Assembly: GCA_032768795.1 (NCBI GenBank)
Contig: CP136492.1
Coordinates: forward strand, 2,418,001-2,482,000
Reading direction: 5' to 3'
From: Tremella fuciformis
Taxonomy: Eukaryota; Basidiomycota; Tremellomycetes; Tremellales; Tremellaceae
Length of the DNA stretch: 64,000 nucleotides
Shown here: piece after piece, positions 53,969 to 64,000 of the stretch
Layout: each line of letters starts with the position of its first letter
Position numbering within the stretch: position 1 is the stretch's first letter
The notes under the pieces: generated by a model
Databases searched by the model: none
What the model saw: only the letters and a program-made list of their open reading frames with translations
Told to the model about the DNA's origin: nothing
Made by a program: the position numbers and the translations under genes

Positions 53969-55550
53969 ATTGCTTTCACTTCAGTCAATGTAGTAGCTCG
54001 ACTTCTGATTCTGATGACCCTACACGCGTGCATGCATGCACCTCAGTGGTCGCTTGACATTCTGCGATCCGTCGCACCAAAAGTCGGAGACAGCTCCGAC
54101 ACGGCGGGCTCGACCCCGCCTCAGGCCCTGTGCATCCTCGGAGCGCCTCCAATAGGTCTTGACCCCGACTTTCGCATATGGTTGTGATTGGCTGAAAGCT
54201 GAGAGGTTGAGATAGCGGGGAGGTAAGATGGGCTGAGCATGGGCAGACAGAGCGGTCAGTGGCAGGGCCCAGGCGGAGTCGCGCTCACACGACCTTTGTC
54301 TGATAGGAGGATGGCCCTCGGGCCGAATTGCTGCGGCTACTATGACACGTGAACGGGCCAGAAGGGAAATGCATGACTGTAGAGGTGGTTGAGGTGTCTA
54401 TCGACGGTCATTGTCCCACATCCCGCCCGGTTTTCCGTGAAAAGCGTCGAGATGGTATGCTGCTAAAAGAAGGCTGGAAGTGCGGTATGACCCAGCGTGC
54501 CTAGTCACGTCGAAGCTGTGTCCTCCTGCACGCCGAAGTGTAGAGAAGACACGACTCGCAGGGCGACCTTGCCCTGCTCATATTGATGTAGGCCTGCAAG
54601 CCGTAGAGCCCACCGGCGGACAAGCCGGAGTGAGACACACCTCCCCACCCGGCACAAGACTACGGATGGTGCCGAACTGACGTGGACTGAGTCATGACCG
54701 ACAGGCATGCTCCGTCTGATGTCAACAACAGGGGAGGCGGCCTTGACCGTCCCCGCACAACGGGCTAGCCGAGCCCTCGTGGCGAGAGCGGCACGGAAAA
54801 ACTCAGGACGACACACATGGCGCCGAACGGCTGTCCCGTGCGACGGGTCATGTCGAACCGGGTGCCTGACACCCGGGCATTCCAAGGTTATGGGCTGTGT
54901 TGCGGTCTCCTAGAATGTGTAGACCGGCACCGGGACGGCACGCCGGCTTGTGGGAGACCTTGTGCTTGATAGCGGACCCGAACAGGCTGGACAGGCTGTC
55001 GGACGGTTGACGGCCCATCGGCGAGGACGCCGGAGGACCAGCTGATGGGTTGACGGAAGTGAATGTTAATCCGCCTCTTTGCCCTCGGTTCTTCTCTGCG
55101 GCCTTCATCTCTGGGTACCTGTACATACAAGCAGATCGAATCGGTATACTTACGGATCAACATGCCTGTCGAGGCGAACTCGACACGGCGACGGGCGAGA
55201 GGCAGACTTCAGGCGAGAGGTGCCGGGTGCAGCTGGTTGCTCAACTCGGTACCGACCGTACCACATAGGGTCAGCTTGACTTGGCGGCCGAGCGGGAGTG
55301 TGTTGCGAGTGGGATCTACCTATGCTTGACGCCTTCTCGGCACCGCCACCACTGGAACCCTTTCTCCCAAACAACAAGTGTCGAGGACAGCAACGATTCA
55401 AGCGGTCGGGAAGACTATAACAAGGTGAAGCTCAACTCGACGACTATCATCACTCCTTCTTCTCAACTCTGCAGCTTTGCTGCTCCCCCCTCCCCTCCCC
55501 TCCCCTCCCCGCTCACCTCCCTCCCGGAGAGACCCACATTCCTTTCAACC
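53969..55550. other. Large intergenic region, no gene supported
   Basis: About 1.58 kb with only short Arg-rich frames on both strands. It ends in a C-rich, CCCCTCCCCT-repeat leader just before the secreted-protein gene (55.48-55.52 kb). Confidence 0.5.
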
Positions 55551-57971
55551 ATGTTCTTCCTTGTCCCACTGGTTGTCAGCGCTCTAACGGCGGTCCACGC
55601 CAGAAGTTATGCCGACTTCCCAATCGACTTCTTCCCTCCCAATCCCAACGCCAACTGGTCTACTGCCGAGTACCAGGCCTACCTCGGCCACCCTGGCAAC
55701 CTATCGTACCCCTCAAATTGGGGCCGGAAGCGTGATGCCGATTGCGACGGTCTGGGCAGTGCCATCAACGAGTTCTGCGGTGACGTGGTGAGTGATCGCT
55801 GTGGGGCAGATCAGGACTCTCACTTATGCCAGTGCCCATGTGGACTTAATCCTAGCGACTCCACGCAGATGTACTGCGTGACCGGGCGGTGTCAAGCAGA
55901 GCCAGGCCCTTCTCTCACGTCTTGCACCGTCGCCACTGAGGCTACCGACTGTCCCGCTGGGCAATCTTGTGGTTGGGATCACGACCCTAACCTTGACACG
56001 TCGAGCACCCCAGATGATCAGAAAGCCAAGAGTGGGTCTAGTCCCCCCATTGTCCTCAGTACTAGCTGACCGGTCACAGCTGTCTGCGGTGGCAAGTGGG
56101 CGGGGTGTTCTCAGCAGAGTTCGTCTTGTCAATCAGTTCATGGGCTCCATTGATGTTGAGGCGACTGCACCGGACAATATGTCTGCGTGGACGGAGAGTA
56201 CGACAGTCTGCTCAAAGGACAAGATGACCACCCCAATTGTGATGGAGCGGATGTGAGTCTGCCTCACCTTTACTAGCAGGCACACACTGAGCCGCAGGCT
56301 GGCCAAGCCTTGATCTGCGTCTATGGGGAATCCGATGCCAACACCTTCTGCCAGCAGAACGACCGACTCTGGAACCTCGGATGCGGCGAGAGTCGGCGCA
56401 ACTCTGAGATATCGGGCGTGTGCAACGGCATGTTTGTGCAGGGCTGCACGATGGCGACACCTGAGGCGTACACCGACCTTGACACCGAATGCTTCTGGGG
56501 GTACTGCATTGACCGCAGCGACGGCCCTGTACCTGGACGTGAGCCTCGACTTGTATACTGCTGACGGCGACGCTAACAGCTCTAGCTTATTGCACTTGGA
56601 AGCCGGGGTGAGGCTGTCCTATGCGATGATCCAAACATAGAATCCTGCTGATGTTTCAGCCCTTGTGACACGAATGATGATTGTGACAACGGCCTGCTCT
56701 GTGCGCCCAACGGCTACTGCGGCGGTCCGGGCGCGTCTTGCTACGACAACAACTACTGCAGCGACCCGTACCCCTGCCAGGACCAAGGCAACGGAGAGAG
56801 CATGTGCATGGGTGAGCCTACATCGAACATCGTCAAGGGAGCAGCTGACAGCCACACAGACGTCGACGCTGCTACGGGAGGGACATCACCAGCGGTAGCT
56901 TACACGGCCAACTCGGGAGTCAGCACCGTACGTCCGCATCACTTCTTCACCGAAGTGTGAGTGTGACTCATCGCGATACAGATCTGCCACACCGACTCTG
57001 ACTGCGGTTCAGGTACGCCTTGGCTCAACTGCTCGCGAGGGACATATGTGGCTGAGCTCCAGTGGCATACTGCGGCGGCGTGAGGTCCGGCTCGACCGAG
57101 CCAGGCGTCTGCGGTGGGGAGGGTGCAAGTTGCAGCCTAGACAGCAGCTGCGCCACCGGCACATGTCTCGAGAACAACGAGTGCAATGAGTGGCAAGACG
57201 CGACGCAGGACGAGAACGACCCATGCGACTTCAGCACCCAATGCACGGGCGATCTCGTGTGCGCGGACGACGGCACGGGCACGTCGACGTGTCGGCAGGC
57301 CTCTACCCTCCGCGCACGGGTCTGTCAGCCGGGCATCAGCGACACTTGTAGTTCAGACCCGACGTACTCGCAGTGCGGGACCCCTGCCCCGGGGTCGGAC
57401 GAAGCGGGTGTGTGCGGCGGCGGTGGGACTTACTGTTCCAGTGCGTATAACCTTCTGGGCCTCGCCTCGCTGACATTGAAGCGGACTCGGACTGCTGGAC
57501 GCAATCGTGCAACTCTGGGCTGTGCGAGTGGGGCGCCTCCGCCCCACAGGCGACGACCAACATAAATCGAAGGCGGTTCAACGATGCCATGTGCCCGCGA
57601 GGCAAGACCCTCTGCCCAGTCGGGCTCAATTCGCGCGCCGGCGGCCAGCTCAGCATGTCAGGCTACGAGGTGAGACCACAAAAGGCGGTATGACAGGTTG
57701 CTAACGGCCAGTGCATTGACACCTCTTCGACCATTGACTCGTGTGGCGGGTGCATGTTTGGGTCGCAGTCGATCGGACGGGACTGCACTGACATTGACAA
57801 CGTGTCTGACGTGTCCTGCCTCAAGGGCAGCTGCCGTATCAGTGAGTCACTCTCGTGTCCAGTTGAGGGTTCTCACGCGCAGACGCATGTGTGTCTGGCT
57901 ATGCTCCTTCGCTCAACGGCACCTCATGTGTGCCTAGTACCGAGCAGCGTCGGTCTCGCAGATGGTGGTAG
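55551..57971 (+). CDS. PriA/CPL1-like cysteine-rich secreted protein
   Basis: A multi-exon gene with a clear signal peptide (MFFLVPLVVSALTAVHA) and then many Cys-rich modules, each often on its own exon (for example CDTNDDCDNGLLCAPNGYCGG and CSLDSSCATGTCLENNEC). The C-terminal region, CPRGKTLCPV, GYECIDTSSTIDSCGGC, GRDCTDIDNVSDVSCLKGSCRI and CVSGYAPSLNGTSCV, matches the CPL1-like domain of PriA and Cryptococcus Cpl1. These proteins are secreted and disulfide-rich; the biochemical function is not established. An intron of about 35 nt near 56.14 kb is the least certain joint. Neighbours are unrelated enzymes and a transporter. Confidence 0.85.
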
Positions 57972-58172
57972 GCGACGACGGCAGGGTTGAGCTGGCAAAA
58001 TGACAAGCGTCACGGCAAAGCCGAACGGACAATACATACATCTTGGGCTCTTGGGAATGCAGGACAATGCTCTGACCGCTCTGAGGAATGCACGCTGATT
58101 CATACCCGGGAGCGAAAGCAGATCTAATCTATGTTCAAGCACATCTTTATTGTAGCATGGCGGTTTTCTGGT

Positions 58173-59903
58173 CTACACCAGATCCTTCATCTCCTCCACT
58201 ACGACCGGATCAGTCCCCTTCATGATGGTAGAAGGGGTCTCGAGATACCCTTCATCGCCGCTCTCAACCACTTGGGTCAACGGCTCGCGCTCGCCGCGAC
58301 TGTACATTTTGTCGTCCTCGATGTCCTGAATCGTCAAGCCTTTAGTCTCGGGGATCATGAGCGTAATGAGCGCCGCAAGGGCCATGATGCCACTGAAGAG
58401 CCCGAGCACGCCGGGCAGGCCGATCTTCTCGACGATAGTGCCGAAAGCAAAGGCAGTGAGGATGGCACCTGCTTTGCCGGAGGCGGCGGCGATACCGTGC
58501 GCCGAGCCTCGGACACGGGTAGGAAAGACCTCGGTGGGGATGAGGAAGGTGGTGCAGTTTGGCCCGGCGTTGAGGACGAGTTGTGCGATGGTGAAGAGCG
58601 TCATGAGGCCTCCGATGGGGACGTTGTGCATGGTGGACACGCCGGCCCAGATGGCGTAGAGGATGGCGGTCAGGAGGCAGAAGATAAATTGTTGTCTCAC
58701 GCGACCCATAAAGTCGGGCAGGAAGATGCCGATGAAGAAGCCGGGGAGGTAGCCCTGGGCTGTCAGTACTGACGATGTAGCCGAACGATCAGCTCACCGC
58801 CGACTGCACAATGATGTTCCCCACTGCTGTGCGGAAGAGGGTGTCGTACTTGGTCTTGCCCTTGGCAAAGCCGATGTCGGCGAGGATGATCGACTGGTTG
58901 TAGTTGATACCATAGAAGGCGATATCGCTGATGTCAGCAACAAATGAGCACTGAGGGGATGCCCACTATAGGAACCACACGGCCGAAACTGCAAACAGTG
59001 TCTTGGCGTGCCGCAAGTCGCTGAAGTACTCGCGGAAGTCTTTGAACTGCTGTGAGAGACCGCGACGGCCACTGCCCTTGGCGAGACCAGTCTCTTTGGA
59101 CACGTCTGCTTGTCAGCTTGGGGCGTTAAGAGATCTTCAGGGGCATACACTGCTCGTATGGCGCGGTCTCCTTCATCGTCAGGCGAGCGTAGAGGGATAG
59201 GGCGGCAGGGACAACACCGAGACCGAGCAAGACACGCCAGACCCATTCGAGATTCTTGATATCGCGCTCAATCGCATGGCGTCCAGCCGCAAGCAGGATC
59301 GTGTTGACGACACTGGAGGTGAAGCCGCCGACACCGATACACGCGAATACCGAGAGGACTAGCTTCGCCCGACTGCCAAACGCCGACTTCTCGGCTGCCA
59401 GGGTGGAAGACATGGGATAGTCTGCCAAGAGTCAGCCTTACATGGCGTTGGCGAGGGTGCTGGACTCACCGCCACCGATACCGAAACCAGTCACGACTCT
59501 CCATACAGCGAGCCAAGCCACGACGCCGGTGGAAGAAAGACCTTTCCATGGAAGCAAGACGACCATGAGAGTGCCGAAGATGGTCATGATTAGTTCCTTG
59601 CCGTATACCTTGTGCCGTCCGAGTGCATCGCCAAACAGACCGAAGCCCAGCTGGCCAACGACCATGCCGATGGACAGAGCACCCTTGATTTCGTCGCCGG
59701 GGATTGCGGGCACGCTGCCCTTTTCAAAGTACAGATCGCCGATCATGGGCACGACTGGGAGTCAGACGGTTGTGGGATAGATGGACAGCTGGCTTACCCA
59801 GACCAATGACGATGTTGAGGTAGCCGTCTGTGAAGAAGCCCACACCGGCCATGAGGAGAAAGCGGATCCGAGCTGAGAGGCTCGCCGATGAGTCGGACGA
59901 CAT
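58173..59903 (-). CDS. Pho84/Git1-type phosphate:H+ symporter family transporter, 504 aa
   Basis: Exons 59903-59798, 59754-59470, 59421-59149, 59105-58967, 58927-58798 and 58754-58173 join in frame. The PHS-family marks are [24 protein letters not shown] in helix 1, [49 protein letters not shown] across a splice joint, and [19 protein letters not shown]. Twelve helices are expected, in the plasma membrane. Known relatives carry phosphate or glycerophosphodiesters. Next to C-P cleaving enzymes it could import the phosphonate itself or recover released phosphate. A CACGTG element lies 461 bases upstream of its start. Confidence 0.9.
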
Positions 59904-60517
59904 GACTGAAGACCGGTAAGGGGCTGTCGAGTCTCTGGTACGGTGGAAGGGTGGATTGTTGCGTCGAGCGCTGTGTCTCCTGAGGTATGACTACGTCGGT
60001 CCGATCTTCTTTATAGGCAACGAGCCAAGGGTGCTCTTTCGTGAGGTCGCTGTCAAGGCGTTTGTCTCATGAACGTCCGTGTCGCTCGTGCTGTGACTCC
60101 AATTCCAAGCCCGCGATCTGCGCAGACATTCCGGCGCACGATGTTGCAGCAAAAAGGCGGTCGAGAAGTGCGCACGGCGCCCGTAACGAGACCACTGTCA
60201 TTCGACGGTGAGAAAATTGCGGGGTTCAGTGTCAAATCCGAGACTGAAGTGGTGGAGTTGGAGAACATTCGGCGTCGTCGATCCTAGAAAAAGAACAGGA
60301 GGTGCACGTTCGTGACCTGTCCTGTCTGGCCCTCCGAGTGTTCCGAGCGATGGCTTAGATATCCACGTGGTGGCGGTCTCATCGCGAATTTGCCTCCGAG
60401 GACAGCAGACTCTTGCGGGCCAGAGCATGCAACAGAGTGAAGAGGAGGCTTGAACGCAGAGTATTTCGTTGTTGACCATTTATGTGCATGCGAGGAAAGA
60501 AAGGATGATGTACAGAG
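59904..60517. other. Intergenic, transporter promoter region
   Basis: No gene. Contains the CACGTG motif and the 3' end of the fused phosphonatase gene. Confidence 0.45.
60364..60369. promoter_or_regulatory. CACGTG palindrome, possible Pho4/NUC-1-type site
   Basis: Perfect CACGTG, the core of phosphate-starvation bHLH factors in ascomycetes. Other bHLH proteins share it, so the assignment is an inference from the phosphate-related context. Confidence 0.35.
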
Positions 60518-62455
60518 CTACACATTCAACACCACGTCAAACACGTCAAAGTTGCGCCATGCCCCTTGCTTCTCTGCTGACCGAGAAACATTGGCAATGA
60601 GGGGGATGCCTTGCTCGCTCAGACCGCCATGGCTGCGGAGCCTGTGACCCTTGAGGTTCGCCAAGTCGTGATCTGCACGCTTGGCACCGAGCACGGCGCC
60701 CTTGATTGCCACAGCGACGATGTCCCCCTCGCGATCCAGGGGCATCTCAAAGAGCGCCGCACCCTCAGCCCCGGTCATGACCGCCTCAATCTGCTCGAAC
60801 GTCTTGAGGTGCTCGATCATTTGGCTGACTTTGGTCTTGTCCGTGACATGAATACGGACAAACGAGCCGAGTGCACCGTGGTGCCGGACAAACGGGTCGG
60901 TGATGGGGCAAATAACCCTCAAGGGAGCCGAAGGGAAAGATGCCTCCAGCTCGTCCTGGACATACAGTACATTCGGCGAGCCGTCATCGAGCGACTTGTC
61001 GCTCATGCCGTGGTCGCCTGTGATACCGACCGTCGCACCCAGCTGCAAGAGCTTGCCCACTCGCTCGTCTAGCGCACGGAAGAAGTCGTTCGACTCCTCG
61101 GAGCCGGGTGCGTGTTTGTGCTGCACAAAGTCGGAGAGGGTGAGGTAGAACAGGTCCGCCCGCCCTTCTTGTAGGAGCTTGATGCCGGCGTCCAAGACGT
61201 AGATCGAGAGGTCTCCAGAGTACTGAGGCGGGGCGGGTCGGCCGACATATGCTTCCACGTCCTCGATGCCGTTCTCGGCGAGCGTGCACTGGTTGGCGTA
61301 CTCGGAAGAGAAACAGATGTCCCCTTGGGACGGCTGGAGGCCGTGCTGAATCAGTCGGCGCAGCTTGTCTTTGGCCGTGACTGCTGCGACTCGCACGCCT
61401 CGGCGGGACATCTGCTCGAGGATAGTAGAGCCTCGGAGGAGCGAGTCGTCCAATACCAAACGCTCTTCGCCGGTTTCAGCGTCGAGGTAGAAGTTGCCGG
61501 CGATTCCGTGTTTGGCGGTAGGGGCGCCGGTGATGATTGAGCAGTTGTTGGGGTTGGTGAATGTCGGCATGGCAGCTTTGGCGACGACCGAGAAACCTGA
61601 CTTGCACATCTTCCCGATGTTGGGGAGGATCCCATCGGCGATACCTTGCTCGAGGTACTCGGGATCGAAGCCGTCCACGCAGATGGCAACAGTTGGCCGG
61701 ACGGGCAAGCGGTATGTCCTGTCGTGCAGGGTGATGGAAGATCGAGACGCTGAGCGATCAGCAGAGCACCTCCTTCAACTTGCAGCACTCACTGAGGAGG
61801 CTTTTGACGGCCATGTCGGTGTAAGCCTCCAGACCAGGTACGGTGATCCCCTCCGTTTTGGCCTCATCATCCCATCGCCTCACGGCGAGCTTGTCCCGCA
61901 GCCAAGGGTCTTTCTTCGCCTCTTCAATCTGGCGCGGATTGAAGGGTCCGCCCTGTCACGTTAGCAGGACCAATCAAGACCTCTGTGATAGCCCACCTGG
62001 TACTTCAACGTCACCTTGCTGGTCGGGCTCAACTTGTCGTAGTACCCAGCTTCGGTCGCTGAAAGGTATCGCTTCGCCCAGACATGACTCCCGACCAGCT
62101 CGCACACCTTGGCGGAGAACCCGATATCCCTCAGAAACTTCTCCCCAGTGACTTCATGGGATCCCTTGCCGAGAAAAGTTCCGTCCGGCGCGAGCATGGA
62201 AGGCAGTTGGTCGTAGTTGGACCGGGGGATGAATCGCCCGACGTCATGCAACAGCGCAGCGAGCACCGTATCGTCGTCCGCACCGCCCTGTACAGCCAGA
62301 CAGGCACACTGTAGGGAGTGCTCGAGTTGAGAGACGGCTTCGCCGAGATAGTCGCCCTGGCCTTGGGCGGCGAGGTACGAAAACAGCGTCTCGACTGTCT
62401 TCTGTGCGTGGTGGCGCACGGAGGGAAGCGCAGTGGCGGACATGGTGTATGTCAT
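60518..62455 (-). CDS. phnZ-phnA: Fused PhnZ/TmpB-type HD oxygenase and PhnA-type phosphonoacetate hydrolase
   Basis: Exons 62455-61997, 61952-61793 and 61749-60518 join in frame to 616 aa. Residues about 1-205 are a mixed-valent diiron HD domain: Y36/E39 in YLGEAVSQLEH, H46, H70-D71 in LLHDVGRF, H100, H124 in GSHVWAKRYL and the RRWDD aspartate at 181-182. The Tyr/Glu pair marks PhnZ/TmpB, which oxidatively cleave 1-hydroxy-2-aminoethylphosphonates to glycine (or betaine) and phosphate. Residues about 215-616 are an alkaline-phosphatase-superfamily PhnA: D232 in ICVDGF, Thr nucleophile T271 in TFTNPNN, SDFVQHKH, GDHGMSD and RSHGG. PhnA hydrolyses phosphonoacetate to acetate and phosphate. The joining intron (61750-61792) is GTGAGT...CTCAG; without it the PhnA half has no ATG. 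Cytosolic. Confidence 0.85.
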
Positions 62456-62870
62456 CGCTTCAACTGGTGTGTGGCGAACACCCCTCACGACCTCACATTA
62501 TATCAGTCACTGTCTGCCTGAGCTGTGGTCGCGTCACCTTGCGACTCGAGCGCATGCATGAGTGGTGCACAAGTCTGCCGCCGAAGTCGCGTGGAATGAA
62601 AGCCGGAGTCCGCCTTTGCCTGAGAACGTGGGCGGGGTTCGTTTTTACCCGAATTCCGATTGGCGGAATTGGCTGCTAAGCTGAATGCCACCGCTGCGTA
62701 ACCCTAGGCAACTCGTGGTCTTGCGGAAAGCCATTCAACCGAGGGCAGAATGGCATCCGACTCGAGCGCAACCGGGAGGAGCGCCAAGGGAACGACATAA
62801 AAGCCGGGAAGGGATTGGCGGATAGCTTCTTTGGCGCTGCCACTTCCCATCCCACATCACCACTACGGAC
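62456..62870. promoter_or_regulatory. Bidirectional promoter of the phosphonate genes
   Basis: 415 bases between the divergent starts of the fused enzyme and the PhnY-like dioxygenase. It contains a symmetric element at 62652-62670 and a TATA-like CATAAAAG at 62796-62803, about 68 bases before the plus-strand ATG. Coordinated expression of both enzymes is likely. Confidence 0.6.
62652..62670. promoter_or_regulatory. Inverted repeat AATTCCG-N5-CGGAATT, possible Zn2Cys6 site
   Basis: Seven-base perfect arms around five bases, containing CCG-N5-CGG, an everted CGG pair of the kind bound by fungal zinc-cluster dimers. It lies mid-way in the divergent promoter. Confidence 0.45.
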
Positions 62871-63785
62871 ATGTACACCCTCACACAAGACCAGCTGGAT
62901 CAATACGCCAAGGACGGCTACCTCCTCGTCAACGCCCAGGAGCACGGCCTGTTGGCGGATCCGCGCTCCCTGCCCATATGGTCGGAGGAAGTGCGCAACT
63001 GGCCGCTTGAGCAGAGCGTCGGGAAGTGGATGCCGTACTTCGAAGACACGTCGAGCGGGAGGCAGATCATGCGCACCGAGATGTTCGCCGACTACCACCC
63101 TGGACTGGACGGTCTCATTCGCGGCGAGGGGCTGCTAAGCATCCTGAAACAGCTCAGCGGACAAGTGAGTGCTCTTTTCAAGGGGAAATGGCACCGCTTA
63201 CGCTACACCCAGGACATGCAGCTGTTCAAGGACAAGATCAACTACAAGCTGCCGGGCGGGGGCGGCTTCGCCCCGCACCTCGATGCACCGGCATACGACC
63301 ACATCAGCCGCGTCGAGCACGTCACTGCGAATATCGCCATTCACCCAGCTACGAAAGAGAATGGGTGTCTCGAAGTCGTGCCCGGCTCGCACAAGGGCGG
63401 CGTGGAGCTTATCCCGGGGGGCGGCCACATTGCCCAGTCGTGGATCGACTCTCACGAGTGGACGTCTGTTCCCCTCGAGACGGGCGACATCCTGTTTTTC
63501 GGAAGTCATCTCGCTCATCGGAGTGGACCGAATGGGTCCGCCAACCCCCGCGCGATGTTATATGCCACGTACGCTGCGCAGAGCGATGGGCCTGAATTGC
63601 GGAAACAATACTACGCTCATCGGCGCGAGGCTTTCCCTCCCGACTATGGTCAGTCTGGGTTGCAGGACAGCGAATGCGGGAGCTGATGAGCAGAACGCGT
63701 CAAGGGTGTGGACTACTCGGCCGGCTGGCAGAGGTACGCCTTTGCCGCGCCGTTTTCCAATCAAGGCATCACTGCGGCAAGCTGA
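62871..63785 (+). CDS. phnY: PhnY/TmpA-type 2-oxoglutarate dioxygenase (PhyH family)
   Basis: Exons 62871-63164, 63213-63648 and 63694-63785 join to 273 aa, close to the usual PhnY length. The first intron (48 nt) is in frame and could be mistaken for coding; removing it restores GQDMQLFKDKINYKLPGGGGFAPHLD. The iron facial triad is H120-X-D122 (FAPHLDAPAYDH) and H200 (AHRSGPN), with R211 (NPRAM) for 2-oxoglutarate. The C-terminus, RVKGVDYSAGWQRYAFAAPF, is typical of the PhnY/TmpA group. These enzymes hydroxylate C1 of 2-aminoethylphosphonate or its N-trimethyl form, making the substrate of PhnZ/TmpB. The divergent neighbour carries exactly that activity, which supports the assignment. No targeting signal; cytosolic. 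Confidence 0.88.
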
Positions 63786-64000
63786 GCCTGCCTGAGTCGA
63801 AAGAATTTATAGTCTTGACGATGTATGCATGCGTGTCGATACATGTTGCTCCCGTTGCCTGTTCCTCAAGAACCTCTTTTGTCTGCATACGCTACAGTGT
63901 TGTAGTAGGGCGCTTTGCAGTGGCACTGAACCTTTGGCCTTCACCTAACGCACGCAGTCACAACATGCATCGTAGTACAAGTATTCACCAGTGGTCCGGG

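Noticed and set aside
54505..54885. 126-aa minus-strand frame in the large intergenic region
   Set aside because: Arg-rich, no domain, no splice partners. Several equal frames overlap it on both strands.

Overview
This window is nuclear DNA of a basidiomycete fungus, most likely a Tremellomycete (Trichosporonales or Tremellales; inferred). It has dense genes on both strands and many 40-55 nt introns with GTGAGT-type donors and CTGAC/CTGAT branch sites just before the acceptor. It also carries Zn2Cys6 regulators, Dal5-type and Pho84-type transporters and a PriA/CPL1-type cysteine-rich secreted protein. I saw no rRNA, tRNA or CRISPR. Exon models were built by eye from splice consensus, reading-frame phase and family motifs. 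The best-resolved ones close in frame over their full length.

Layout. 0-6 kb: an orphan ORF, then a complete 4.1 kb DNA transposon (IS3EU-like, 6-bp target duplication) carrying a DDE integrase gene and a convergent partner gene. 6-12 kb: an orphan protein, an MFS transporter and an FAD/Rieske oxidoreductase, followed by a decayed copy of the 5' end of the MFS gene. 12-24.6 kb: a repeat island with about 1 kb imperfect inverted arms, a solo LTR, a perfect 62-bp palindrome and an apparently intact Copia retrotransposon. 24.7-27.6 kb: a YkoF-like protein divergent from mitochondrial GABA transaminase. 27.6-32 kb: AT-richer DNA with two orphan genes preceded by TATA boxes. 32-44 kb: a catabolic/transport block made of amidase, Zn2Cys6 regulator, Dal5-type transporter, aromatic-acid-exporter-like protein and a second Dal5-type transporter. 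44.7-54 kb: a second Zn2Cys6 regulator, an isocitrate-lyase-superfamily protein that lacks the catalytic KKCGH motif, an SDR, a class III aminotransferase and a nitrilase. 55.5-58 kb: the PriA/CPL1-like secreted protein.

58.1-63.8 kb is the most striking region, a compact locus that looks dedicated to organophosphonate breakdown. It holds a Pho84-type transporter, a gene whose exons join in frame a PhnZ/TmpB-type HD oxygenase to a PhnA-type phosphonoacetate hydrolase, and a divergent PhnY/TmpA-type 2-oxoglutarate dioxygenase. The dioxygenase would hydroxylate a 2-aminoethylphosphonate-like substrate, the HD domain would cleave the C-P bond, the PhnA domain would hydrolyse phosphonoacetate, and the transporter would move phosphate or the phosphonate. 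The HD-PhnA fusion is, as far as I know, undescribed.
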